From Marivirga arenosa (GTDB lineage: Bacteria; Bacteroidota; Bacteroidia; Cytophagales; Cyclobacteriaceae): 64,000 nt of DNA. The translations under genes were made by a program, and so were the position numbers. The stretch is from positions 3,436,001-3,500,000 of the forward strand of contig NZ_CP129968.2 in assembly GCF_030503875.2 (NCBI RefSeq). The letters run 5' to 3'. Below, piece after piece: positions 49,364 to 57,719 of this stretch (positions are counted from its first letter, which is position 1; every line of letters starts with the position of its first letter). Below the pieces are notes generated by a model. The model saw only the letters and a list, made by a program, of their open reading frames with translations. It was not told the origin of the DNA and did no database searches.

Positions 49364-50104
49364 ATGGATATAATTGGAATTATTCCTGCAAGGTATGCTT
49401 CCACCCGTTTCCCTGGAAAGCCGCTTGCCGATATTGGTGGAAAAACCATGATTCAACGTGTAATTGAGCAATGCAAAAAAAGTGAAGTCCTCAAAAAAGT
49501 AATAGTTGCTACTGACGATGAAAGAATTTTCAATCATGTAAAAGAGCTAGGTCATGATGTATACATGACAAGTGCTGATCACAAAAATGGAACTGAAAGA
49601 TGCCATGAAGCCTTAAAATTAGAAGGCGGCAGTTACGACTTCGTGATTAATATACAAGGTGATGAACCCTTCATTGAACCAGAGCAAATAAAGTTATTAG
49701 CCTCTATTCTCGATAGAAAAACTGAAATTGCGACTTTAATAAAATGTATAGATCATTTAGATGATCTTCAAAACCCTAATATCATAAAAGCTTTAAAAGC
49801 TGATAGCGGGTTAGCCCTTTATTTTTCGCGTTCACCAATTCCACATATGCGGAATATTCCAACTGAAGACTGGATGAAAAGTCATCAGCATTATAAACAT
49901 ATTGGGATGTATGCCTACAGAGTAGATATCCTAGCAAGATTGGTAACCTTATCCCCTACTCCATTAGAAATAGCTGAATCTTTAGAGCAATTACGCTGGA
50001 TAGAAAATGGCTACAGAATTAAAACTGCCATTACTCCAATTGAAACCATTGGAATTGATACGCCTGAGGATTTAGAAAAAGCTATGAAAGAGATGCCGTT
50101 ATGA
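49364..50104 (+). CDS. kdsB: 3-deoxy-manno-octulosonate cytidylyltransferase
   Basis: KdsB activates Kdo as CMP-Kdo for lipid A core assembly, so this organism makes Kdo-containing lipopolysaccharide. N-terminal PARYASTRFPGKPL (8-21), VATDDERI, and FVINIQGDEPFIEPEQ are diagnostic. The Mg2+ and CTP residues are in these segments. It has 246 residues, lies 5 bases after the NfeD gene and overlaps the nitroreductase gene by 4 bases. Confidence 0.97.
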   Translation: MDIIGIIPARYASTRFPGKPLADIGGKTMIQRVIEQCKKSEVLKKVIVATDDERIFNHVKELGHDVYMTSADHKNGTERCHEALKLEGGSYDFVINIQGDEPFIEPEQIKLLASILDRKTEIATLIKCIDHLDDLQNPNIIKALKADSGLALYFSRSPIPHMRNIPTEDWMKSHQHYKHIGMYAYRVDILARLVTLSPTPLEIAESLEQLRWIENGYRIKTAITPIETIGIDTPEDLEKAMKEMPL

Positions 50105-50778
50105 AAGAAAAGTTAATCAAGGGACATTCTCATATAAAAATTAATTATGAAAGGCTTGATAGTTCTGATCTTATAAAGAAAAGTCAGAATTATTATGAGC
50201 TGATGAACAAAAGAAGGTCAATCCGTGAATTTTCAGATCAAAGTATTCCAAAAGAGGTAATTGAAAATATTGTTAAAACTGCTTCAACTGCGCCTTCTGG
50301 TGCTCATAAGCAACCCTGGACATTTTGTATCATTTCTAATTCAGATATAAAGAAAAAAATTAGGGATGCTGCTGAAAAGGAGGAATATGAAAGCTACAAA
50401 AATAGAATGAGTGACCAATGGCTGAAAGACCTAGAGCCAATTGGTACCGATTGGGAAAAGCCATTTTTAGAAACCGTGCCCTACATAATAGTAGTTTTCA
50501 AAAAGATTTATGATGAGGAAGAAGGGCAAAAGAAAACCAATTATTACGTCAATGAATCTGTAGGAATTGCTTGTGGTTTTCTAATATCAGCCATTCATAA
50601 TGCGGGACTGGCTACTCTTACTCATACACCAAGCCCTATGAATTTTCTTTCTGAAATCTTAGAAAGACCCAAAAATGAAAGGCCTTATTTATTATTACCA
50701 GTTGGGTATCCGGCAGATGAATGTTACGTACCAAAATTAGATCGTAAGCCCTTAGAGAAAATCGCTAAATTTTTCTAA
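50101..50778 (+). CDS. Nitroreductase-family FMN oxidoreductase
   Basis: The pattern NKRRSIREFSDQSIPKEVIENIV near 36-58 (core RRSIREF) and STAPSGAHKQPWTF are the FMN phosphate-binding part of the nitroreductase fold. A C-terminal LLLPVGYPADECYVP closes the fold. Its 225-residue form is close to iodotyrosine-deiodinase-like members (BluB/IYD group) in the APSGAHKQPW segment, but the substrate cannot be fixed. It overlaps kdsB by 4 bases and converges with the lipoprotein genes 4 bases later. Confidence 0.9.
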   Translation: MKEKLIKGHSHIKINYERLDSSDLIKKSQNYYELMNKRRSIREFSDQSIPKEVIENIVKTASTAPSGAHKQPWTFCIISNSDIKKKIRDAAEKEEYESYKNRMSDQWLKDLEPIGTDWEKPFLETVPYIIVVFKKIYDEEEGQKKTNYYVNESVGIACGFLISAIHNAGLATLTHTPSPMNFLSEILERPKNERPYLLLPVGYPADECYVPKLDRKPLEKIAKFF

Positions 50779-50782
50779 GTCC

Positions 50783-51193
50783 TTATAACTCTATTTTCTG
50801 TTCACCTTTTATTAATTGGATATGGCAACAATCTTTACCAATTACTAAAGTATGCTCTACTACTTTCTCTCCATTTAGCAATCCGATAAAAGTAAGTTTA
50901 TCCCCTTCGAATGATACTTTATCCATTTCGCCATCAGAAGCAACAGGGTAAATCCCATTAGGGTTGCCTATTAAATCTTTGTCAACTATAATTTTTTTAT
51001 CTTCAATTTCAGTATAATATTCATCCAATTGCACAGGATTTCCTTCCGAATCAACGATCTCAAGTTTAATTACTTTAAACTCCATTGTGCAAATAATGGT
51101 AGGATCACAAGGATTTTCTTTAGTAGTTTTCTTTTGATTCTGGCAGGTAGCTGCTAAGGAAAAAAAGCAAAAAATGACAAATAATTTTTTCAT
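50783..51193 (-). CDS. Lipoprotein with CxxxxxC and CCH motifs, paralogue 2
   Basis: The signal ends in LAATC, a lipobox with Cys17. The mature part (about 119 residues, beta-rich) has a CDPTIICTMEF segment and a terminal DCCHIQLIKGEQK. It is a clear paralogue of the gene just upstream: shared blocks are ICT-x-EF, LEIVD-x2-G, NGxYPV, DGE/DAE, FxGxxxGKxVxEH and DCCH. The four conserved cysteines may form disulfides or bind metal. I do not recognise a family with known function. It overlaps its paralogue by 4 bases. Confidence 0.82.
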   Translation of the reverse strand: MKKLFVIFCFFSLAATCQNQKKTTKENPCDPTIICTMEFKVIKLEIVDSEGNPVQLDEYYTEIEDKKIIVDKDLIGNPNGIYPVASDGEMDKVSFEGDKLTFIGLLNGEKVVEHTLVIGKDCCHIQLIKGEQKIEL

Positions 51194-51615
51194 AAATTCT
51201 TTAAAATCAATTTAGTTTCTCCTTGAATCAACTCAACATGACAACAGTCATGACCGATTAGCATTTGATGTTCAATAACATTTTTACCCTCTATCTCACC
51301 TACGAAAACTAATACTGATCCTTCTTGATTTAATTCTTTCAACTCCGCATCCGTAATTACTGGATAGAGCCCATTTTCTTGCTGAAAAGTATTTCTTGAA
51401 AATTCGAACTTTTTCCTAGAATCAAAAAATGTATAAAAGTTATCCAGTTCTACATATTCTCCATTATCATCCACTATTTCCAATTCTACTGATCTAAACT
51501 CCTCTGTACATATTCTAGATTCTAAATTACAATCTTCAAGAGAATTAGACTCCTCTTCACAAGAAAAGAATAGGAAAGCTGAAATTAAGACAAATAAGTT
51601 GTAGTAAACTTTCAT
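51190..51615 (-). CDS. Lipoprotein with CxxxxxxC and CCH motifs, paralogue 1
   Basis: The signal ends at FFSC, a lipobox with Cys19, followed by an acidic spacer. The mature domain has CNLESRICTEEF (two Cys) and LIGHDCCHVELIQGE, matching paralogue 2 block by block at about 35-40 percent identity by eye. It lies 18 bases after hisIE, so it appears to be expressed with the histidine genes, but no functional link to histidine synthesis is evident. The protein should sit on a membrane facing the periplasm or outside. Confidence 0.82.
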   Translation of the reverse strand: MKVYYNLFVLISAFLFFSCEEESNSLEDCNLESRICTEEFRSVELEIVDDNGEYVELDNFYTFFDSRKKFEFSRNTFQQENGLYPVITDAELKELNQEGSVLVFVGEIEGKNVIEHQMLIGHDCCHVELIQGETKLILKNL

Positions 51616-51633
51616 TGATTTTCCATTTGTAAC

Positions 51634-52230
51634 TTAACGATGTCTGCCTTCTAATATTTTGATCACATCCTTTAGTTTGTATCCTTTGGCTTGTAAAAGA
51701 ATAAGATAATGAAATAATAAATCAGCTGATTCATTCAAGAATAATTCTTCATTATTATCTTTTGCTTCTATAACCACTTCAACAGCTTCCTCTCCGACCT
51801 TTTGTGCAACCTTATTTATACCTTTATCAAATAAACTTTTAACATATGATTTTTCATTATCTCCATTCTTTCTCCCCTCAATCACTTGTTCTAATTTATT
51901 AAGAAATCCGAATCCTTCATTCTTTTCATCCCAGCAGGTATCAGCACCAGTATGACATGTTGGTCCGTCAGGAATAGCTTTTATCAAAAAAGTATCTTGA
52001 TCACAATCAAGAGAGATCTCTACAAGATTTAAATAATTTTCTGAAGATTCACCTTTAGTCCAAAGTCTTTGTTTTGATCTACTAAAAAAGGTTACTTTAC
52101 CTGAAGATTGTGTTTTCGCAAGTGCTTCTTCATTCATATAGCCAAGCATCAATACTTTGCCTGTATTATCATCCTGAATAATGGCAGGTAGCAAACCATT
52201 TTCACCTTTTGAAAAATCGGGTTTTAACAT
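51634..52230 (-). CDS. hisIE: Bifunctional phosphoribosyl-AMP cyclohydrolase/phosphoribosyl-ATP pyrophosphatase
   Basis: The N-terminal HisI domain (about 1-105) holds the zinc and catalytic residues in LDCDQDTFLIKA and GPTCHTGADTCW. The C-terminal HisE domain (about 110-198) has VGEEAVEVVIEAKDN and the ESADLLFHYLILL helix. Together they carry out steps two and three of histidine synthesis. It is the fourth gene of hisH-hisA-hisF-hisIE on this strand, 24 bases after hisF. The two-domain fusion is the usual Bacteroidota form. Confidence 0.97.
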   Translation of the reverse strand: MLKPDFSKGENGLLPAIIQDDNTGKVLMLGYMNEEALAKTQSSGKVTFFSRSKQRLWTKGESSENYLNLVEISLDCDQDTFLIKAIPDGPTCHTGADTCWDEKNEGFGFLNKLEQVIEGRKNGDNEKSYVKSLFDKGINKVAQKVGEEAVEVVIEAKDNNEELFLNESADLLFHYLILLQAKGYKLKDVIKILEGRHR

Positions 52231-52254
52231 ATTAAATAGTATTTTATATAAGGA

Positions 52255-53010
52255 TTAAATCCTAGTAGGAATTTTTTTATTCGATAAATAGTTTTTTAGA
52301 TCTGGAATTCCAATCTCTTTAAAATGGAAAATACTGGCAGCTAATGCAGCATCAGACTTCCCTTTTGTAAAGGTATCATAAAAATGTTGCATATTTCCTG
52401 CACCACCAGAAGCAATGATAGGTACGTTTACCAAATCAGAAATTTTCGCGAGTAATTCATCTGCAAATCCTGCTTTGGTTCCATCATGATCCATTGAAGT
52501 TAGTAATATTTCTCCAGCCCCTAAATCAACTGCTTTTTTAATCCAATCTTCAGTTTTTAATTCGGTAGGTTTTGAGCCTCCATGGGTATGAACAATGTTT
52601 TCTCCATTTACATTTCTTGAATCAACAGCAACTACTATGCATTGTGATCCAAACTCATCAGCCATTTCTTTAATAATAGTTGGATTACGTACTGCTGCGG
52701 AATTGATAGAAACTTTATCGGCTCCTGCTGCAAGAAGTAATGAAACGTCTTCAACGGTACTAATCCCTCCTCCCACTGTAAAAGGAATATTGATTGCTTC
52801 TGCAACTTTCTCGACTAACTCAACAAGAGTTTTTCGTTTTTCATTTGTAGCTGTAATATCAAGAAAAACAAGTTCATCGGCACCTTCAGCTGCATAAATC
52901 TTAGCTAACTCAACTGGATCACCAGCATCTCTTAATTCAACAAAATTAACCCCTTTTACAGTTCTACCATCTTTAATGTCCAAACAAGGAATTATTCTTT
53001 TAGTCAGCAT
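52255..53010 (-). CDS. hisF: Imidazole glycerol phosphate synthase, cyclase subunit
   Basis: HisF is the (beta/alpha)8 subunit that uses ammonia from HisH to form IGP and AICAR. Catalytic Asp11 (CLDIKDG) and the second Asp in VVAVDSRNV are present, as are phosphate-binding loops VGGGIST and [10 protein letters not shown]. It is 251 residues long. It lies 3 bases after hisA and 24 bases before hisIE. Confidence 0.97.
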   Translation of the reverse strand: MLTKRIIPCLDIKDGRTVKGVNFVELRDAGDPVELAKIYAAEGADELVFLDITATNEKRKTLVELVEKVAEAINIPFTVGGGISTVEDVSLLLAAGADKVSINSAAVRNPTIIKEMADEFGSQCIVVAVDSRNVNGENIVHTHGGSKPTELKTEDWIKKAVDLGAGEILLTSMDHDGTKAGFADELLAKISDLVNVPIIASGGAGNMQHFYDTFTKGKSDAALAASIFHFKEIGIPDLKNYLSNKKIPTRI

Positions 53011-53013
53011 AAA

Positions 53014-53727
53014 TTAAAATGATTTGAAATCTGATAAATTAATCCTCTTTTCATAAATAGCCTTTCCTACTATAGCACCGTATAGATTCATCTCCTTCAA
53101 TATTTTGAGGTCATCTAGATTACTCACTCCTCCACTTGCAATCAATTTAATCTCAGGAAATCGTTTAATTATATTTTCATATAAATCATTAGCTGTACCT
53201 TGAAGTGCACCATCTTTTGAAACATCAGTACAAATTACATATTTCAAGCCTTTTGCTAAATAGTGATCAAGAAAATCAAAAATATGCTTATCAGAACTTT
53301 CTTGCCATCCATGAATCGCTATTTTTTCATCTTTGACATCAGCTCCTAAAATAATTTTCTCTCCACCAAACTCTTGAATCCATTCTGTAAATAAAGATTC
53401 ATTTTTAACTGCTATACTGCCCCCTGTAATTTGATTTGCTCCTGCCTCAAATACGGCATTGATATCCTCAGTACTTTGGACACCACCACCAAAATCTATG
53501 GTTAGATTCGTTTGATTGGAAATTGTTTTTAAAACGTCAAGGTTGACTACCTTTTTAGCTTTGGCTCCATCTAAATCTACTAAATGTAATCTCTTTAAAC
53601 CTGCTTGTTCAAATTCTTGTGCTACTTCAAGAGGATTACTATTATATTCTTTTTTTTGATTATAATCACCTTTTGTTAATCTAACACACTTTCCATCAAT
53701 TATATCTATAGCGGGTATTATATGCAT
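53014..53727 (-). CDS. hisA: Phosphoribosylformimino-5-aminoimidazole carboxamide ribotide isomerase
   Basis: HisA is the half-barrel isomerase preceding HisF. Catalytic Asp7 (IPAIDII) and the later Asp in VICTDVSKDG are present, with phosphate sites FGGGVQ and ASGGVSN. I use ATG at 53727 (MHIIPAIDI, the family N-terminus), which leaves a 4-base gap to hisH; a TTG at 53742 would extend it and overlap hisH by 11 bases. It has 237 residues. It resembles HisF but has the isomerase-specific RLTKGDY segment. Confidence 0.96.
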   Translation of the reverse strand: MHIIPAIDIIDGKCVRLTKGDYNQKKEYNSNPLEVAQEFEQAGLKRLHLVDLDGAKAKKVVNLDVLKTISNQTNLTIDFGGGVQSTEDINAVFEAGANQITGGSIAVKNESLFTEWIQEFGGEKIILGADVKDEKIAIHGWQESSDKHIFDFLDHYLAKGLKYVICTDVSKDGALQGTANDLYENIIKRFPEIKLIASGGVSNLDDLKILKEMNLYGAIVGKAIYEKRINLSDFKSF

Positions 53728-53731
53728 TGAT

Positions 53732-54316
53732 TTATATTTCAAATAAAAAATTTCTTAAAAACTGATCTCCGGCTTCAGCACTTTTTTCGGGATGTGGCTG
53801 AATAGCATAGTAATTATCCTTTTTCAACGCATTACTGAAAGGAACCATATAATTAGTTTCAGAAATGGTTTGATCACATACTTCCGCATAGTAGGAATGC
53901 ACGAAGTAAAAGTATGCAGGTGATGCAATTCCTTTAAATATTGGATCATCTGAAATACTAGCGGTATTCCAACCCATATGCGGAACTTTTAAATCCATTG
54001 GGAATTTCTTAACCTTTGCATCAAATATATTAAGACAAGCAGTATCTCCTTCTTCTGTATGGCTACATAGCAACTGCAAGCCTAAACAAATCCCTAAAAA
54101 TGGATTTTTGATAGACTTAATTACCTGATCAAGTTCTCTCTCCTTTAAATATTTCATAGCCGAAGAAGCTTCCCCCTGTCCAGGAAATATAACTCTATCC
54201 GCTGAAAGTATTTCTTCAGGATTATCTGTAAGATGGCCTTCTAACCCCATTCGTTTTAAGGCAAGCATAACCGATTTAATATTTCCGGCATTGTACTTAA
54301 TAACTGCTACCTTCAT
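53732..54316 (-). CDS. hisH: Imidazole glycerol phosphate synthase, glutamine amidotransferase subunit
   Basis: This class I glutaminase has nucleophile Cys77 (GICLGLQLL) and the His/Glu pair in QPHPEKS, and an N-terminal YNAGN. It supplies ammonia to HisF. The length is 194 residues. It is the first gene of the visible his operon. The other his genes (G, D, C, B) are not adjacent, so the pathway is split or begins elsewhere. A TAAATTTG box at 54387-54394 on this strand, 70 bases ahead of the ATG, may be the promoter -7 element. Confidence 0.97.
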   Translation of the reverse strand: MKVAVIKYNAGNIKSVMLALKRMGLEGHLTDNPEEILSADRVIFPGQGEASSAMKYLKERELDQVIKSIKNPFLGICLGLQLLCSHTEEGDTACLNIFDAKVKKFPMDLKVPHMGWNTASISDDPIFKGIASPAYFYFVHSYYAEVCDQTISETNYMVPFSNALKKDNYYAIQPHPEKSAEAGDQFLRNFLFEI

Positions 54317-54386
54317 CTAGTCTTAAATTTTCAGAAATTATAAAATTTGACAAATATGGTTATGTATAACTCATATTTTTAAAACA

Positions 54387-54394
54387 CAAATTTA
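54387..54394 (-). promoter_or_regulatory. Candidate -7 box TAAATTTG for the his operon
   Basis: It is a full TAnnTTTG match on the minus strand; no TTG is found at the -33 distance. The rest of the 54317-54511 gap shows no other feature. Confidence 0.35.
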
Positions 54395-54511
54395 GGCTTA
54401 TCTGTATAGTAAAAAACCTTTTTTAGTTTATTAATTTGAAGTGAAATATTTTAATCTAAAAATGAGTGGATTTTAGAATTAGGTTTTCGTAAATATTCTA
54501 ATAAAGAAAAA

Positions 54512-54527
54512 GGGCTTAAATAAGCCC
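54512..54527 (-). terminator. Intrinsic terminator after the DUF6089-like barrel gene
   Basis: GGGCTTA / TAAGCCC make a 7-bp stem with a 2-base nominal loop, followed on the minus strand by CTTTTTCTTT. It lies 15 bases beyond the stop codon. Confidence 0.8.
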
Positions 54528-54541
54528 AATGTATCATTGTA

Positions 54542-55504
54542 TTAATATCTTCTTCTTTTAAGAAAATTAAACATACCACCTCTTCCTCGATTTGGTTTTA
54601 TATTAAATTTCTTACCTCCGACACCAAAAACTTTATTTAAGAATTCACCTTGAATGTAAAACTCAGCTTTTACATTGAAAATCAAGTAATAATCGTTATC
54701 CTCAGGGTTCCCTCTTATTTCCCCCCTCCCTGTTGGATCTGATAATGCTAAAGCAGTTATGTCCTCAGGATTATTTAAATCAAATTGATCAAGACTTGGA
54801 TAGCCTCTTCCGTTTACTCCACTTACATCATCTAAGTAATCCGTGAAAGTTATACGATTACTTACCTGAGCGGTAATATCCATAAAGTCATTTACTTTCA
54901 CTCGAACTCCAGCTCCAACAGGTATCACAACTGCAAATCTTCCATAGGTATTAGGCCTTTCAGTTTGATATTGTCTTAAATACACCATTTCACCAGCTCT
55001 TGGAACAGTTCCTAGCGAATCAACAGGATCACCAGCTTGGTTTCTAACAAATTCAGGCACTTCTGCTTTAGGGGCATAAAATAAAACGCCTACACCTGCA
55101 AAAACAAAAGGATTAATCAATCTTCTTTGAGTAAATCTTGTGGCGGTAGGAAACAATGAAATTGAGGCTGTTGCAGTTAATTCCATATTATCAGAAACAA
55201 ATGACAAGCCTCTGCTTCTTGTATTTAATTCAGGATCAATATCTAAGTCGTTACCAGATAATTGAAAAGCCATATAATTAATACCTGCATGCACTCTATT
55301 GGAAAATCTGTAATGAATTCCTCCGATTACATTCAATTTGGTATCAAAATACGAACCAGGATTTGTTAAATCTCCTAAACCTCTAGCATAGCCCAAACCT
55401 CCAGAAGCTAGCCATTTTCTATTTATTCTATTAGAATAAAAGGCTTGTCCGTACAGCTCAGTACCAATAAATGCTAAAATCGATATTAGGAGTATCTTTT
55501 TCAT
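54542..55504 (-). CDS. Outer-membrane beta-barrel protein (DUF6089-like)
   Basis: A signal peptide ending LYGQ-AFY leads to an 8-to-10-strand barrel with alternating aromatic residues, and the sequence NRKWLASGGLGYARGLGDLTNPGSYF, whose core is GGLGYARGLGDL near 35-46, resembles Bacteroidota DUF6089 proteins. Residues 215-300 hold a long, Asp/Gly-rich loop, and the C-terminus is strongly basic (RGRGGMFNFLKRRRY). The function is unknown. It forms a single-gene unit ended by the terminator at 54512-54527, and diverges from the Ppx/GppA gene. Confidence 0.8.
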   Translation of the reverse strand: MKKILLISILAFIGTELYGQAFYSNRINRKWLASGGLGYARGLGDLTNPGSYFDTKLNVIGGIHYRFSNRVHAGINYMAFQLSGNDLDIDPELNTRSRGLSFVSDNMELTATASISLFPTATRFTQRRLINPFVFAGVGVLFYAPKAEVPEFVRNQAGDPVDSLGTVPRAGEMVYLRQYQTERPNTYGRFAVVIPVGAGVRVKVNDFMDITAQVSNRITFTDYLDDVSGVNGRGYPSLDQFDLNNPEDITALALSDPTGRGEIRGNPEDNDYYLIFNVKAEFYIQGEFLNKVFGVGGKKFNIKPNRGRGGMFNFLKRRRY

Positions 55505-55654
55505 AATATTCTACCAAGAACAAATATAAATATTTTTTTAGATAATACTTTAAGTGAATACTTTAATCCTTTAATAAATAATACATGAAAATTTATTTGT
55601 TGTGTTTTCCTGTATTAATAGATACAAATTAATCTATTTTTTGTTTTTTTGAAT

Positions 55655-56542
55655 ATGTTAAAATTAGCTGCTATTGACATTGGCTCAAATGCCATCAGAA
55701 TTCAACTATCAAGAGTAACAATATTTGAAGGAAACATAACTTTTAAAAGATTAGAATATGTACGTTTCCCTTTAAGACTAGGGCAAGATGTATTTACAAC
55801 TGGTAAAATAAGCCCTGATTCTGAAGCTAAATTTATAAAACTTATGCAGGCCTTTAAACTTCTGATTGATTTATATGAAGTAGATGATTATATGGGTTGT
55901 GCTACCTCTGCCATGAGAGAATCAGACAATGGTAGAGAAATCATTCAAAAGGTAAATGAAAGTTTAGATTTAGAGATTGATATTATTGATGGTGATCAGG
56001 AAGCTGAAATGATTAACAAAGCCATATTTCCTTATATGGATGACAAAGCATATTTACATATAGATGTTGGTGGTGGAAGTACAGAATTCAATTTTTATCA
56101 GAATAATCAAAAGTTACTTTCTCGCTCTTTTAAAATTGGCTCCGTCAGACATCTGGAAACAAACAGTGCCCATCATATGTGGGATGAAATGAAAAAATGG
56201 ATTGAACAAAAAGTAATTCAAAAATCTGTTAAAATTCAGGCCATTGGAACAGGAGGTAATATTAATAAAGTTCAAGACTTGACGGGTAAGAAGCCAGGAA
56301 AACCAATTAGCCTTAAGAAAGTAAAAGAAACCCAGGCTTATATTAAGGGCTTTAATATGGATGAGCGAATCAATAAACTACAATTTAATCCTGATCGAGC
56401 AGATGTAATTATTCCCGCATTAGATATTTACATAAACGCCATGATTTGGTCAAAGTCACAATCGATAATAGTGCCCGATAGTGGTTTAAAAGATGGTATT
56501 ATGCAGCTACTTTATGAAAGAAATAAAGAAAAACTGAATTGA
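55655..56542 (+). CDS. Ppx/GppA-family exopolyphosphatase
   Basis: The ASKHA fold begins AAIDIGSNAIRIQ (phosphate-1 loop) and includes HIDVGGGSTEFNFY (phosphate-2) and a GTGGNINKV segment. It would hydrolyse polyphosphate or pppGpp. I choose the ATG at 55655 (MLKLAAIDIG) over a TTG at 55649. At 295 residues it is the short form, lacking the C-terminal HD-like domain of E. coli Ppx. Its stop immediately abuts the convergent RidA gene. Confidence 0.92.
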   Translation: MLKLAAIDIGSNAIRIQLSRVTIFEGNITFKRLEYVRFPLRLGQDVFTTGKISPDSEAKFIKLMQAFKLLIDLYEVDDYMGCATSAMRESDNGREIIQKVNESLDLEIDIIDGDQEAEMINKAIFPYMDDKAYLHIDVGGGSTEFNFYQNNQKLLSRSFKIGSVRHLETNSAHHMWDEMKKWIEQKVIQKSVKIQAIGTGGNINKVQDLTGKKPGKPISLKKVKETQAYIKGFNMDERINKLQFNPDRADVIIPALDIYINAMIWSKSQSIIVPDSGLKDGIMQLLYERNKEKLN

Positions 56543-57031
56543 TTATTTAGCAGCTACAGCTTCTACCTCTACTAATAACTCAGGGCGAGCTAGTTTGTAA
56601 ACCCCGATAGTGGAACGGGCTACCTTATTAGGATTAATTTCATTATTAAAATATTCACCATAAGCTTTAAACCAAGCATCAAAGTCAACTTCACCTGTTG
56701 AATCTGGAGCAATATAAACTCTTAAAAAGAAAACATCTTTCATGGTATAGCCTTCCGCTTCAATAGTAGTTTTTATTCTCCTTAAAACCCCGATACTTTG
56801 CTCATAGGTATTACCATATTTAGACATATCGCCAGGCTTAGCATTTGGATTTTTGACTTCACTCACCAAACCGGATGTATAAAAAACATCTTTATTCGCA
56901 GGAAGATGTACTCCTTTTAATATACTTGATTCAGGGCGATCAACTCTTACAATTTCTTTATTTGCTTCTTGAGATTGACATGCAGCAAGAGAAAGTAATA
57001 TAAAACAACCTATATATAGATTAATCTTCAT
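56543..57031 (-). CDS. Lipid-anchored RidA-family protein
   Basis: The signal LLSLAAC is a lipobox with Cys18, followed by a Rid domain (about 38-160). The key Arg of active RidA is in VARSTIGV near 137-144, and VEVEAVA completes the trimer pocket, so deaminase chemistry on imines is possible. RidA is normally cytosolic, so the lipid anchor is unusual. It overlaps the upstream outer-membrane protein gene by 11 bases and abuts Ppx/GppA tail to tail. Confidence 0.88.
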   Translation of the reverse strand: MKINLYIGCFILLSLAACQSQEANKEIVRVDRPESSILKGVHLPANKDVFYTSGLVSEVKNPNAKPGDMSKYGNTYEQSIGVLRRIKTTIEAEGYTMKDVFFLRVYIAPDSTGEVDFDAWFKAYGEYFNNEINPNKVARSTIGVYKLARPELLVEVEAVAAK

Positions 57032-57698
57032 TTTTCGATATTTTAAAATTTAATTGCTTAAGAATTGACAACTGCAATATAAAAATATTGTCATTATTAT
57101 CAGGATTACCGAAAGCTGATATATTATCAAGATAATCAGTCTGTGGATTTATGAAACCGGTTCTAAGTTGAATACCAAATCCGTTCTCCAGGAAATAATA
57201 AGCATTAAGAGTAGTGGGTAAAATGAGTGAAAAATTAGCATACTCCTCTCCTTGCGACCTACTATCTAATTGATTTGCTAAATCGAAATTATTTTCATCG
57301 AAAACCGTAAACCTGCTAAAACCAAAACCCTGAGAAAGATAAATCGAGTAATTTGATTTCTTTATAAAATGAATACTGGGCTCTATATGAATTGATTGGT
57401 AGGTAGTTCTAGCAAAATCATTTATTTTAAATTCACTTTGATCAAAAAAACGAACTTGTCTGTTTTCAGCTTGAATCTCTCCCCCACTTATCCAAAATCC
57501 AACATTCAACCATCTGTTTTTATTAAAATGCATAAAAGCTGAGATTTGAAATCCAGGTTGAGAATACTCTGGTTCCAAATCAGTTTTAGGAATAGCAGTT
57601 CCAAAACTTAAACCTACAAATTTATTTTCTCCTTGCCCTAAGACAGAAAAAGCAAATAGAAAATTGAAGATTATCAATATCTCTATTTGCTTTCTCAT
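57021..57698 (-). CDS. Outer-membrane beta-barrel protein (porin-like)
   Basis: After a signal peptide ending VLGQ-GEN, about eight amphipathic strands with aromatic girdle residues follow (for example FVGLSFGT, WLNVGFWISGG, FGIQLRTGF). It is 225 residues, consistent with a small OmpW/OprF-type barrel without a recognisable periplasmic domain. The function is unknown. Its 3' end overlaps the lipid-anchored RidA gene by 11 bases, so the two may act in the same envelope compartment. Confidence 0.78.
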   Translation of the reverse strand: MRKQIEILIIFNFLFAFSVLGQGENKFVGLSFGTAIPKTDLEPEYSQPGFQISAFMHFNKNRWLNVGFWISGGEIQAENRQVRFFDQSEFKINDFARTTYQSIHIEPSIHFIKKSNYSIYLSQGFGFSRFTVFDENNFDLANQLDSRSQGEEYANFSLILPTTLNAYYFLENGFGIQLRTGFINPQTDYLDNISAFGNPDNNDNIFILQLSILKQLNFKISKNED

Positions 57699-57719
57699 AG
57701 TTATAGTATTTAAATTTTA

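Noticed and set aside
53742..53742. TTG start for hisA
   Set aside because: An ATG 15 bases downstream gives the family N-terminus and a normal 4-base spacing.
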